Assembly (NCBI GenBank): GCA_002105175.1
Contig: MCGE01000009.1
Span: forward strand, 310,001 to 374,000
Source: Absidia repens
Lineage: Eukaryota > Mucoromycota > Mucoromycetes > Mucorales > Cunninghamellaceae
Length of the DNA stretch: 64,000 nt
Reading direction: 5' to 3'
Part shown: piece by piece, positions 45,555-56,959 of the stretch
Layout of the letters: every line of letters begins with the position of its first letter
Position numbering within the stretch: the first letter of the stretch is position 1
The notes under the pieces: generated by a model
Seen by the model: only the letters and a program-made list of their open reading frames with translations
What the model was told of the DNA's origin: nothing
The model's database searches: none
Made by a program: the position numbers and the translations under genes

Positions 45555-47402
45555 ATGGAAAACGAAATCTTTACTTGTCTTTGGCAAGGCTGCAACCACC
45601 AATACTTTGATGCTGAACAACTCTATAGTCACTTGACAAATGATCATGTAGGGCGAAAATCAATGGGAAATCTATGCTTGACTTGTCATTGGACTAACTG
45701 CGATGTTACAGTGGTGAAAAGGGATCATATTACAAGTCATCTCCGTGTCCATGTCCCCTTGAAGCCTCATCGATGTGCCTATTGTAAAAAGGCCTTCAAG
45801 CGACCCCAAGACCTGAAAAAGCATGAAAAAATCCACACCGAAGAACACTTGAACGGCCTAAGGAACTATCCTCGCCAGCATCAACAGCAGCACCCCTTGA
45901 CTCCTCCAAGACAACCTCAGTATGATATGGGTCATCTTAGTCCTCTGAACAATACCACTTCCCCTCTTCAACCAGTGTCACCTCCTCATAGTACATATTC
46001 TGAAGGTATGCATATAAAAGAACCCGAATTGGAAGAAGAATCTTGTACTAATCGAATTGATGCATTAGATATGAACACCGCTGCTTCCAATGAAAATGGT
46101 AAATGGCCGTATTCTAGTATATCACCTTCATCCGATATGTCTGATCAATTCCCTGCTGATCCTGTCTCCCTCAATACATTACCTTATCAACAGCAACAAC
46201 AACAGGTGTTCTCGTTTGAATCTCCTGAACAAGCCATGTCTGGACTCATCTTCCCTGGTCAAACCAATGCAAAAGCGGTGTACAATGACGACGTGGCGCA
46301 GCGCTTGAATTATCTTCAAAATATGATGGACACAGATGGAATCACTCCTTCACAACTCAACATCAATATTAGTAGCGAACAACAATTAGCTGATATGAAT
46401 GCATGGCTTGCACAACTCAGTGAAAGCATTGGTTCTCCTGGTATGTTACAACAACAACAGCAACAGCAACAACAACAATTACCCATGGATGACTATAATG
46501 CTTTATTACAAAATCAACCAACCCCCCCACTCCAACAACATCATTATAACGATCCTTCTTCCATGATGATGTATCCTACTGGAAATGATGATATGTATGT
46601 AAGATCAACACCTATACATCAACCAACAGATGATATTTATCAACAGCAACAATGGATGAATGTCATGACGTCGGAGCAACAACAACAACAGCAGCAATCT
46701 ATGTTAATGACGACCGGACAGCGACAACATTATACTACAATGCCAGATCTTGCACCCATGTTCCAACCCGATGTGCGTACAACAATGAACTTTACCAGTG
46801 CAAAAGGATTGGAAAAGTACAAAAACCCCTCAAATGCAAAGGTTGACAAGGAAGAAACACAGTCATTCAAACCTACCAAATCAACTACTAGTGCCAATAC
46901 CAACCACGTGGAAGAGAAACAAAATCTGACAACAATGATTAACGTATTTGCCAGCTTTGATGTGATGAACAATAACAAGAGTCCATCTGTACAACAACAA
47001 AAGTCCACATCGAAGGACACCAACAGCAGCAACAACGAAGACAAAAAGGATACATCTGCTCCTGTGGATGGCCATGTCACGGACCTTTTGGTTAGTTTCA
47101 ACGATTTATCAGTGTCTGACAGTGAAAAAGAACAAGAGGAGGAAACCGTATTATATCCAAACAACAATAGCAAATCATCACCACCACCATCATCATCAGC
47201 AACACTATCTGGTACAACCACAGGTACGACAGATATGTCCGATCGTCATCGACAATTACTACATCAAGTAAGCCGCTGGATTAATGATATTTATGAGAAG
47301 AAAAACGTGGCCTCATCATCATTATCATCATCATCGTCACCGAAATCAACATCTTCTTCGTCCCCTCCTCCGTCTATCCAAAACACTGTCAAGGTCAATT
47401 GA
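45555..47402 (+). CDS. RIM101: PacC/Rim101 pH-response C2H2 transcription factor
   Basis: Single exon, 615 residues. Three N-terminal zinc fingers in the PacC arrangement: Cys8/Cys13/His26/His31, Cys44/Cys49/His62/His66 and Cys74/Cys77/His90/His94, with the hallmark strings [35 protein letters not shown] and [17 protein letters not shown]. The remaining 500 residues are Gln/Asn/Ser-rich, with acidic patches and Q-runs. PacC/Rim101 is activated by proteolysis through the Pal/Rim pathway at alkaline pH and binds GCCARG to activate alkaline and repress acid-expressed genes. The C-terminal half would contain the inhibitory region, but the processing site cannot be placed by eye. Confidence 0.95.
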   Translation: MENEIFTCLWQGCNHQYFDAEQLYSHLTNDHVGRKSMGNLCLTCHWTNCDVTVVKRDHITSHLRVHVPLKPHRCAYCKKAFKRPQDLKKHEKIHTEEHLNGLRNYPRQHQQQHPLTPPRQPQYDMGHLSPLNNTTSPLQPVSPPHSTYSEGMHIKEPELEEESCTNRIDALDMNTAASNENGKWPYSSISPSSDMSDQFPADPVSLNTLPYQQQQQQVFSFESPEQAMSGLIFPGQTNAKAVYNDDVAQRLNYLQNMMDTDGITPSQLNINISSEQQLADMNAWLAQLSESIGSPGMLQQQQQQQQQQLPMDDYNALLQNQPTPPLQQHHYNDPSSMMMYPTGNDDMYVRSTPIHQPTDDIYQQQQWMNVMTSEQQQQQQQSMLMTTGQRQHYTTMPDLAPMFQPDVRTTMNFTSAKGLEKYKNPSNAKVDKEETQSFKPTKSTTSANTNHVEEKQNLTTMINVFASFDVMNNNKSPSVQQQKSTSKDTNSSNNEDKKDTSAPVDGHVTDLLVSFNDLSVSDSEKEQEEETVLYPNNNSKSSPPPSSSATLSGTTTGTTDMSDRHRQLLHQVSRWINDIYEKKNVASSSLSSSSSPKSTSSSSPPPSIQNTVKVN

Positions 47403-47915
47403 AGTAGAAACCAATTCCCCTCTTTTTAGTTTTGCTTTTTTGTTTTGTTATACATTCTCCTAGTAGTATATATCAAAGTTTTAGTCTTCACTTCAATATT
47501 GATGTCCCTTTTTTTTTGTGAATAAAAGATCAATTTTTAAATTTTTTTTTTTTTTTACACTCCACTCCTTTTTACATATATTGGCCGTGATGAGCAAATC
47601 CAATATAATATTCTGTGTGTCTCAATTGTCTCTTTTTTTTTTATTATGAAATTTTCACCATGGAAACCCCATTTTTGATCAATAGGCTTACCCGGAATGT
47701 GAAATCCACACCGTCAATTCAATCTGAAAATGATATAAAAAATCATGTGAAGGATTTCACCCTGCCCAGTGACCCCATTTTTTTTTCTTGCTTCGATCGG
47801 CATTTTAATTTGATGAAAGAAAAAAGCATAGAAAAAAGGTCGTGCCTTTTTCTCTCTCTCTCTTCTTTTCCACCTCTTTTATTTTTTATTATCCGTTTAA
47901 TATATTTATTTTAAA
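47403..47915. promoter_or_regulatory. Region between PacC and Fat1 genes
   Basis: 3' region of PacC with an AATAAAAG signal near 47520 and T runs. Upstream of the Fat1 ATG lie CGG-N15-CCG at 47693-47713 and the imperfect palindrome GTGAA-GGAT-TTCAC near 47748-47761. A Zn2Cys6-type factor site is possible. Confidence 0.35.
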
Positions 47916-50536
47916 ATGGTTGCTGGTAAAGTATATGCAAATTGAAAATATATATATATATATGCCTTTTCTTACTAAACGTTTGTTATATGACAGATTC
48001 TTTATTGCCTGTGGCAGTTGCAGGTGTTGGTAGTTTTATTGGTAGCATGTACGTAGATTCTCGCCTTTTACTTAGTAGGGATTTCCACCAAATTAAATCT
48101 GGGGCAGCTGCCGAATTTTAGTAAGTGTTCATAAACATCATAGTGATATCTTACTAACCATGTATCTCTTCCTTTCTTCAACCTCAATTCTCTACTCCAG
48201 TCACAAACTCTGGACATTCCAAGATAAACTTCACTACTATTATCGATTCAAGGAAAGAGCCAAGGCCAACCCTGACCATGTATTTGTCTTGTTTGAAGGC
48301 AAGCCGTACACTTTTCGACATCTCGAAAAAGGTAATATCAGGTTTGGGTTACACGGATTTTCCTTATTAGAGGAGTTTGGACTGACACAATTTTTTTCTA
48401 ACTTTTTTTTTTTAACCGCTGCAGCTTCAAACCAATTGGTAAAAGATATATAATTCCCTAAATCATATGAACTAGATCGCTCACGTTTCATTCTATTCAA
48501 TAGGCTCACTGGTTATTAGCTCAAAATGTAAAACCTAAAGGTAAGGAAGAAGGGAGAAACAAGACAAAGAGCATGCATCATCTCCAAAACAAGCAATACT
48601 AACTATTGTCCTTTCATGTTAGATATTGTATGCATGATGCACCAAAACCATCCTACCTTCTTCATCTCCTTGTTGGCTATTAGCAAGATCGGTGCGGTGC
48701 CTTCGCTTATCAACAACAATCTGGCTGACGACCCATTGCTCCACTGTGTCAACATTGCCGAAGCCAATCTGTTTTTATTTGATCCTGTGTATGAAAAGCA
48801 GGTCGCGACTATTACCGACCGCGCAACCAATGTGCGGTTCTTTGCTTATGGTGAAGCGACTGAAACGGCTGAAACGACGGTGGCTTTATGTCCTTCTATC
48901 ACTCCCAAAGTGCTCCAACCTTACTCCACGCGCGATACCGATGAAAAGTACCTGAAGGGTGTTGGGAACTCGGATGCCGCCTTTTTGATCTATACAAGGT
49001 AAGTAAAAGATAAGACGTGAGGAATGTTATATCTGTATATTGCCATTCATATGACTTATATATTCCTGGTGTTTTTTTTTTATCATCATAAAGCGGAACA
49101 ACTGGTATGCCCAAAGCTGCTGTTAGTCAACATTCCCGTGTTAACTGTAAGTAGAACTGAAAAAAAAAGTGGCATCCTTGTACTTATTTTACTCTTTGTT
49201 TTATTAGTTGGTATGCTCATTTACTCTGGTATCACTGGTGTATCCAAGGATGATCGCGTTTATTGTGTTTTACCTCTTTACCATAGCTCTGGATGTAAGT
49301 TGACATGGAGTGGAAGATATGAATCAGTGCAGAGCCGATATATTAACTATATCATGTCCTCTTTTTTTTTTTACATCAATATATAGTGATTGTTTCTTGC
49401 TCTGTGACTTTGCAATCTGGTGGTACGATTGTTCTTGGTCGAAAGTTTTCTGCACGTAGATTCTGGAACGATTGTGTCGATTACAAGGTCACCGTCTTCA
49501 CTGTAAGTATAAAGACAACTCCCCACCAAAAAAAAAGAGAGACATGAATTATTAATCCTTCCTTCGTTTTTATTGAAAAAAAAAGTATATCGGTGAATTC
49601 TGTCGTTATCTATTGAGCCAACCTCATCATCCCGAAGAACGCAACCACAAAGTCCGTCTAGTATATGGGAATGGCATGCGTCCTGATGTTTGGAACCGCT
49701 TCCGTGATCGCTTCAACATCCCACGTATTTGCGAATTTTATGCAGCCACCGAAGCTCCTACCAGTTTATTCAATGTTAACACTGGCCATTTTGGTTCTGG
49801 TGCTGTAGGCCACCGTGGCTACCTCTTCCGAGCCATCCGACGTGAACTCAAATTGATCAAGATCGACCCCATTACAGAAGAACCTCTACGACTCCCAAAT
49901 GGCCTCTGTGTGGAATGTCGATTCGGAGAACAAGGCGAACTAGTGGTACGCATGGATCCGGACAGTGCACTCCAATTTGATGGTTACTATAAGAACAAGG
50001 AAGCGACCGACAAGAAGATTCTCAAAAATGCGTTTGAAAAAGGCGATGCTTACTTCCGTAGTGGTGATTTGCTGAAATTGGATGCCGATGGGTTCTTTTA
50101 CTTTGGTGATCGTGTGGGTGATACCTTCCGTTGGAAATCTGAAAATGTCGCGACCACTGAAGTGGCCCAGGCCGTAGGCTTGTATCCTGGTGTGGCCGAA
50201 GCCAATGTGTATGGTGCCTTAATCCCCCATCATGATGGACGATGTGGTGTCTCGGCCGTCAGTGTGCAAAAGGACAAACAACTGGATTTCAAGGACCTAT
50301 ATGCATACCTCAGTCGCAAATTACCCAAATATGCCATCCCTGTCTTCATCCGTATTGTGCCTTCCATGGAACTTACCGGCACATTTAAGCAGCAAAAAGT
50401 AGAATATAGAAATCAAGGTATTGATTTGGAAAAGGTTCCTCAAGATCAACCCATGTACTGGCTTCGTGGTGATACCTATGTCCCTTTTACCCTCGATGAT
50501 TTGCATGCGATCAATGATGGCAAGGTCAAATTGTAG
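47916..50536 (+). CDS. FAT1: Very-long-chain acyl-CoA synthetase / fatty acid transporter (Fat1 type)
   Basis: Ten exons: 47916-47925, 47997-48120, 48201-48331, 48425-48438, 48504-48540, 48623-48998, 49094-49146, 49208-49294, 49387-49502 and 49586-50536, giving 632 residues with every phase consistent. An N-terminal hydrophobic segment (SLLPVAVAGVGSFIGSMYV) is followed by the AMP-binding signature YTSGTTGMPKAAVSQHS, created across an intron. Then come LPLYHSSGLIVSCSVTLQSG, ICEFYAATEAPTSLFN and the FATP-type block DAYFRSGDLLKLDADGFFYF, then GDRVGDTFRWKSENVATTE. It activates very-long-chain fatty acids to CoA esters and couples this to uptake, at the ER, lipid droplets or peroxisomes. Exon 1 (10 bases) and exon 4 (14 bases) are micro-exons. 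Confidence 0.93.
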
Positions 50537-51003
50537 TTTTAGCTTATTTTTAGTTTTAGTATTATACTTTAGAATAGTATGTTATTTTGTATTATCAGTC
50601 ACTTCCATAATCCCAGTATATCCCTCCATCCCATTAACACTATACACTCCAATTTTTTTTCAAGACAAAAAAAAAAATACAATAAAATGAACTTTTTTGA
50701 TACATTGTTATGGATAGTTATTGATCCAGATGAAGACTTTGATAATGGCGGTTGCTTTATTAAAAAAAAAAAAAAAGTAGTATAGTACACTATATAGAAT
50801 GATATCCGAAAAAAAGGCGTATTTTTCTATCAACAGATATGATGGAGTTGAAAAAAAGTAGTCGTTTATTGACAGATCTGATTGGGAAAAAAAAATAGGG
50901 TGGTTTTTATTGACAAATATAATGAAGGCAAAAAACAAACAAACAATGTATATAGACATATATAAACTAAGCTAAGGTAAGCTATACTAAAAATCCACAA
51001 TCA
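50537..51003. other. Intergenic between convergent genes, no gene seen
   Basis: 3' regions of Fat1 (+) and SmD3 (-), A-rich, with repeated motifs such as TATTGACAGATCTGAT / ATTGACAAATATAAT near 50870-50930. Nothing coding was recognised. Confidence 0.5.
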
Positions 51004-51747
51004 CTAAAAACCACCTCGAGAAGGAGGACCTGAACGGCCTCTTCCACCACGGAATCCGCCACCTCTACCACCACGGCCACCTACGAAAAAATAAAATAGA
51101 TCAAAACAGCATCAGTCAGTAGTTAAACGAGACACGTCCTTCATAATGACAGCCTCCAACATACCTCTAATCATTGTAGTGCCTCGTCCTAAACCAAGTC
51201 CTCGACCTTTCATGGCACCTGGTGTCGCACGTTTAAACATGGGTGCATTCTTGAGCATATCAGGGACAATGAAGAATCGAACACTTGATCCACGGATATA
51301 TACTTGGTCCAGTTGTGATACGCGTCCATCCCGGGTTGTTACTGTGATTTCTTTGAGTTGAATGTTCATATTGTCTTCAGCTGATTGGAGCGATGATCCG
51401 AAAAAACAAAGAGATATCGACGTGTACAAGTTCGAGCGTTTCGTTGAATTCGCGAAAAATGTCATATTGAAAAAAGTATAAATGTATTAAAATGGTGTCG
51501 TCATCAATAGAGAAGTATATGGATAGATAAAATAAAATGAAAAAGCAAGAGAAAAGGATACAATGAGTAAAAACAATCATGTATGTATCTATTATTATAG
51601 CGTATTTGGTGCACAGAAGGAAAATATAAAAAATAGCAACATACCTTCTAACAACTTGCCACGATACAGTTGACCGGTCTTTAATTCTAAAGTAATGATG
51701 TGACCTTGCGCTTCATGAAGGAGTTTGATGGGGACGCCGATGGACAT
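51004..51747 (-). CDS. SMD3: Small nuclear ribonucleoprotein SmD3
   Basis: Three exons: 51747-51645, 51380-51165 and 51080-51004, giving 131 residues. It begins [20 protein letters not shown], has the Sm1 motif ([20 protein letters not shown]) and the Sm2 motif ([20 protein letters not shown]), and ends in an Arg/Gly-rich tail ([15 protein letters not shown]) typical of methylated Sm proteins. SmD3 belongs to the heptameric ring on U1, U2, U4 and U5 snRNAs in the spliceosome, a fitting presence in an intron-rich genome. The first intron, 264 bp, is long for this window. Confidence 0.96.
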
Positions 51748-52124
51748 GATGTGAAGTAAAAAAAAAAAAAAGTATTGAAGAAAAGAAATAGAAAAAAAAA
51801 AAAAAAAAGGCGGAAAAACATGACGACTTTCTGAGTTTTAAATGTGTCCTTCAGATAGCAAGTGCCTGGTAGGCGAGGAAAAAAAAACTCCCCCACTATC
51901 AGAGACTTGTTTCCTAATGAAATCGACTTGAACCAATCCATATGAATAAATACATAAAAGTATAAAATAAATAATTTTTATTATACTCGATATTCAAATA
52001 AAAAAGAATGTAAATGATTATTTCTAAGAGTAAAATCTAAAATGGCTAATGATACAAGAGTCGGGGTAAAATGAATAATGATCTATAATAATATGAGGAG
52101 GTGTGGAGAGAGGATATCATGATT
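51748..52124. other. Intergenic between SmD3 and thioesterase-like genes
   Basis: SmD3 promoter side (A runs at 51759-51808) and the 3' region of the thioesterase-like gene. A+T rich, no gene seen. Confidence 0.5.
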
Positions 52125-53300
52125 TCAAAGTCTTGCCTTGGGGGTATTTCGTTCCCATGGCAAGCATAAGCATTGATGTCTATTAAAAAAATAAAAATAA
52201 ACGTTAATATAAGTAGTCATACGGCGTGTTTTTTTTTTTATTCCTTATTTACCTTGTTGTAGCCAATAACTCACCGTTGTTATCCCAAATCCAACCATCA
52301 ATATCAAATCGACTATTTTTCAATGTATGGGTAACAAAGCTTGCCGCTACTTTCTTCAATCCATCGGGACATTTGCGTTTAAATTGGACTTCCATTTGCA
52401 TCGTCGCACACCAAAGAGGGCCATCAAACACGGGACCAAGGAGATTGGGAGGAGAGACGAAGTTGTCACACCAAAAAGGTATGGATTTGAAGTCTACAGG
52501 GCGTTGATCGCGGAATCCAATGGTTTGGTGCACCTCCATAGGCTTTGTCCTCTCAGGATCAGGCAAGGACGCGGCATCCACCTCCAGTTCGAGCAGTTCT
52601 TTCATGTAAATAAGCTTAAAGGGGGCGAGTTGTCGGTCACCATTGTTGGGAGGAGCAGGCAAGTCATAGTCGCTCGATGCTCCTTCTTCATTGTCCATGT
52701 TTCCCATAGTAAATACACCTAATACCTTGTCCACATAATCGGCGGCATGATAATCTTTCAGTTGTTGTAAAGGAGCTTGTCCAGGTTGACTTGATTTGGA
52801 TTGCTTGATGGTCGCTTGCGTCACACAGTAGCCTTTACGATTCACTTTGATATCCTTGATTTCTATAATGATCGCCGTCGTTTCGGTCTTGCGAAGGAAA
52901 AAGCAGTTGAGTGCAACAGGATCTACTTGGTACCTTTCAGAGTAAAGTTGCAGGACAGAGTCAAACATGATAGAGAGAACGTAGCCACCCTAGAATGCAA
53001 AACTCAAAATTGTAAGAATCCAAAGATCACTATTTGATTGCACTTGGTTTTTCTTTTCTTTTCACTTACATTAGGAACTTCTCCAATGGCAAATTCCTAT
53101 AATCAAGATAATAAGAGAGGATGAGTTGATCTATTATATCAGAAAATCCCCTGGAAATGGTGCAGCAAAAGTTTGTTTACCTGTAAAGCTTGACCAGAGT
53201 ATATATAAGATCCTTCAGAAGTTTGACCTAGATACGTAGTATTGGTGCCACGATCAAAAGTAGAAGGTTGTGCGGTCGTAGCAAGTTCCGTGTTCGCCAT
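52125..53300 (-). CDS. Acyl-CoA thioesterase-like (double hotdog) protein
   Basis: Four exons: 53300-53181, 53096-53070, 52989-52253 and 52179-52125, giving 312 residues. The N-terminal hotdog carries EFAIGEVPNGGYVLSIMFDS, the typical NGGY segment of TesB-like folds. The second half shows IPFWCDNFVSPPNLLGP, PLWCATMQMEVQFKRKCP and RFDIDGWIWDNNGELLATTR. With the canonical AG/GT junction the end reads TTRHQCLCLPWERN, which fits the family's (S/R)HxxxLxxxxERN end. It probably hydrolyses acyl-CoA esters; the chain length is unknown. Another frame of the last exon (TSMLMLAMGTKYPQGK) is also open but would need a non-canonical junction. Confidence 0.85.
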
Positions 53301-54953
53301 GTGTATAAACTTAAAAATATAATAAAGAAGGAAAGAAGCCGAGAAAAAAAAAGTCGAGCGGCCCAACAAATTTATCAGTTTGATTCGATCCAGCGGCATT
53401 TCAATTAAACATACTTATTCATCTCAAATCTCGGTAGAAGTATTAACCTTGGGCTGACCTATTTTAGAAGGATAATGTTTTTTGGGCGGACCAACAGCCT
53501 CAGAAACATCAAAAGGTGGTTGACTACTGGTTGTATTTGATCGCTCACTCCACACCCCAGAAAAAAAAAAAAGAGAGAGGCTAACTTATTTACATTACAT
53601 ATTTTCACAAGCGATGGAGAGACCTTGTCTTTTTAGATAACATGACAGATGATTCATGCTGTATAAATAAAACACTGAAGGCATCTTCCTCTATCAGAAG
53701 GGCACTGGATTGAAATGCCGCAGCTCTTTTTTTGGGGGAGGAGAAGGTGTAAGTATGATTGATCAGCATATACTTCGGATCTCTTCCTGACCTTCTGCGA
53801 TCTATCTATTTATCCGAAATTAACTTATAAGAACACAATAAACTATTGATAAACATCCTGGAAACCACGTTACCCTTATCTCTTCGAGTTCTTTTCTATT
53901 TACAAACATCTATTTTTTTTCTTCCTAATTGCATTTTCAAATTCAGACAAGACGATATGATATGATGATAACGATTGTATTTTTATTATCAAATCATAAA
54001 TAAAATAAAATCGCTAAACTAAATGTGTAAGCATAGAGGAGGAGGAGAGGCATACAGCTAAGAAAGTCATCGACGTTTCTTGACAACGTTGGTTTTCTTT
54101 GATAATGGTCTTATTTCCTGATGATGCTTCGCACAAATAATGAAATAACTGATTAGTATTTATTCATATGGTGGGAAGGGTTCATTTACTAAAGGCCATA
54201 TGTATTTCAAAAGAGGAGATTCATCGAATATATTCTGCCTCCAGAGTGACGTCGAACTTGAGCCAAGTTTGAGAATTTTATTAAGGCATTGGTTTCAATT
54301 GACATGCAGTGTGGTGTTGTTTCGTATGTTTGAAGTAGTTAGAAACCAACGTCGCTAGGATATATTTCCCAATCTTGTGCCATGTTCCAGTGCTTGCTAC
54401 GCTTTTGTGCATACCCGCCAATTATCTTATATCATAGTTCATCCATGTTGTTCTACAACCAAGCCTTTGAGCATATTGAAACCATTGGATAGCTTCAGAA
54501 CAACAGACGCCATCAAAGAGAGTAAAGGAATAAGAAATGAGTTTATGTGTGCTCGTGTGGAATATAAACTAAAATAAAAAATAAAAAGAGAAAGATGCAT
54601 AAAGGTTCAAATAGAGGTCCGACAAGAAAAAGAGTTGTGTGCCTTTTTTGTACCACCGCAAAAATAATGGTATGTCTCAACCCTACCCAGCCCTATCCTA
54701 TCCTTTAGTCTACATTCACCCGACACATCTTCTTCGTCCACCGTAGCCCACATTTTCCAATTTTTTCACAGAATAATATCATTCATGCCTAAAACACAAC
54801 ATATATGATTCGAAAAATAAGTCCTTTTTATTGTAAACGTGGTAAAAACAAAAGAGGAGAAAATGATAATAATCTAATGCTAAAAATGGTAGATCCAAGG
54901 AGGTGAATGTTGTATATAATATGAAAGAGATGGTACATCATAAGGAATTTTCT
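53301..54953. other. Intergenic region with unresolved coding traces
   Basis: Contains a probable terminal exon on the minus strand (53424-53547; see separate entry) and a short basic C-terminus-like frame on the minus strand near 54072-54130 (IRPLSKKTNVVKKRR, stop), followed by an AATAAA signal. No complete gene could be assembled. The 54.2-54.9 kb part shows nothing recognisable. Confidence 0.4.
53424..53805 (-). CDS. Possible C-terminal exons of an unknown gene
   Basis: The exon 53547-53424 reads SERSNTTSSQPPFDVSEAV, then GPPKKHYPSKIGQPKVNTST, EI and stop, a coding-like composition. An upstream open segment from about 53805 to 53624 (RRRSGRDPKYMLINHTYTFS, SPKKRAAAFQSSALLIEEDA) joins in phase if a GTCTCT donor at 53623 is used. 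No start exon was found, and another frame of the upstream segment is also open, so the model is uncertain. Confidence 0.3.
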
Positions 54954-56259
54954 TCATTCAGGGATATCTTTATACCGGCTTTCAGCAGAGATGGCCAATA
55001 TATCAGTATGGTTGGACTTGATAGATAATGGAGAGGAAGCCCGATCCACATCGCCCGAGCCATCGACTTTTTTCACAGGAGAGAGGGAGGAACCACCGCC
55101 ACTTGCGCTGATAGTGTTGGTTTGAATCGAGAACGACGTTGACGATGGTGCGGTTGACGTTGAAGGACTGGCAGTGTTAGATACGGAGTTCTTGGCGCGT
55201 GTATGCAAATGATCCTCCAGATGGCTTTCCAAGACTTTTAACGCAGCCGTATTTTCATATCCACGAGGAATAATAATATCACTATACTTTTTCGACTATA
55301 AAAAGAGAAACATACATATAAATCAATACTGTACCTTCGCATATTCTATTTGTTTTGTTTTGTTAACTTAACTGGTGCTACGAATTCTTCGTACATTGGC
55401 TTGACAAACGTAACAAACTCAGTCAACAGCTCCTTGATTGTCAATGTTCGACCGCTTCCATTCATCAGTTTCTTGGCTATAGATATTATAAAAAAAGGAT
55501 CATACCATCAGTAACAAAGCGGTGTTCTCATTGTAATTTTTTTCCCATACTTCTTTGAATCAAACGTTGATCACTATCGACATCAATAAACACCTTCATA
55601 AACATCAAATCACGAAGATCCTTGGGATATAACACCAGGGTGCCCTCCAATAAAAGTACATCCACCGCATGAATTTTACGCCAACCCTTTCTATACAGAT
55701 CATGCACAATATAGCCGTGAGTAAAAAAGTTTTAGTTTGAGTGTAGCTTTTTTTTCAGTTTACCTGGAGTGAGACGCGTGATCCCATACGGGTATATCTG
55801 CGTCTTTGTTTTGTAGAAGTCTTTTTAAAGTGGATACCAGTAAATCGAAATCAAATACATCTAAAAATAAAAGGGTGTTAATTTAGAAAAAAAGAGAGAG
55901 AGAATCATACTGAAGCAAAATAGTTAACTTACTTGGATGATCCAGGTTGAAATCGCCAGATTCGAAGCGTATACGTTCTTCTGGTGTGAGTTCACGATAG
56001 AAGTCTGTTAAGCTGAGAATAGCTACCTTCGTTTCATGGTGACTTCCTTTAAACTTGTTCATAAGGAATTCACAAATTTCAAACTAGAATAAAATAGAGT
56101 TTAGGTGAGTAGGGTAGTAGTAAAGTAATCAAGTGAGTAAAAAATGATAATAATTACTTTTCCAGCTTGAGCACCACCAGCAATACCAACCAACATTGGT
56201 GTTTGTAAAGAGACTTTGAAATAGTCAGGATCGGAATACGCTGACGAATCAATCGACAT
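54954..56259 (-). CDS. Uridine-cytidine kinase-like protein
   Basis: Six exons: 56259-56158, 56083-55933, 55860-55764, 55690-55551, 55476-55373 and 55295-54954, giving 311 residues with consistent phases. UCK landmarks: LVGIAGGAQAGK (P-loop position), ILSLTDFYRELTPEE, GDFNLDHPNVFDFDLLVSTL, IPVWDHASHSR, VDVLLLEGTLVLYPKDLRDL, FIDVDSDQRLIQR and KKYSDIIIPRGYENTAAL, as in uridine kinases that salvage uridine/cytidine to UMP/CMP. The predicted residue after the P-loop Lys is Phe rather than Ser/Thr, because exon 1 ends at Lys and exon 2 starts TTT. This may lower activity or mark a divergent paralogue. The Ser/Thr-rich C-terminal 75 residues are extra. Confidence 0.88.
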
Positions 56260-56959
56260 GATAATAAGTAAAAGTTTGCGAAAAGAAAGAAAAGAGTGGG
56301 AAAAAGCAGTGTACAAAAAATATGGCAAAAAGCTTCGAATTTTGAACGCCCGCTCAAAAATTTTTGGCGACCGGCCAAAAAAAAAAAAAATTAGTAGTGA
56401 CCACAAAGGGGTGCCTTGCTTAAATGTGTCACACCACGTCTTTCAAAATAAGTAAGGGTGGCAAATGGGACGGTTTAGACAGTTCGGATGGGGTGAGGCT
56501 GTTTGCGATGGGACTGGACCTCAAAAATGCTGTCCCATGGAACAGGGATGAGGCAGAGCATGCCATACTTTATAATAAGCTCTTTTTCCTTCGTTTTAAA
56601 CTTGACTATGAGGAATATCATGGATCGAGCTCTCATTACGTCATAATTTACGGTCCTGCTTTTAAAAAAGGTCAAAACCAACCTTTTTTTTTTTGGGAAG
56701 TCCTTTTTGTTTGATGTGATGGTTTTGCGAAGTTTTTATGTGCGGGTATTAAAATAAAATAGCTTTTTCTTTTTTTGTTTTTCTTTCCTTTCTTTCCCTC
56801 TTCTTTTATTAAATTCCGTTGTTTTTTAATACTCCCGCCCCCTTTATTATTATTATTATTACAAGCCATTCCAACAAGAAAAAACGTCGACAGCAGTTGG
56901 GAAACACTCTGTCTCTATTTTAAACTTGAAGCGACATTTGACACCTCTTTGCAACGATT
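56260..56959. promoter_or_regulatory. Divergent region between uridine-kinase-like and RRM genes, with a G-rich insertion-like piece
   Basis: The 700 bp hold, at about 56455-56560, a G+C-rich piece starting GGGTGGCAAATGGGACGG, with several (A/T)GGGAC/CTGTCCCATGG-type pieces. This resembles the ends of hAT-type elements but has no matching opposite end. The right part is T-rich with (ATT)n. No gene was seen. Confidence 0.4.

Noticed and set aside
52141..52179. Alternative reading TSMLMLAMGTKYPQGK for the last thioesterase exon
   Set aside because: It would require a non-canonical splice; the GT-AG junction gives RHQCLCLPWERN, which fits the family end better.
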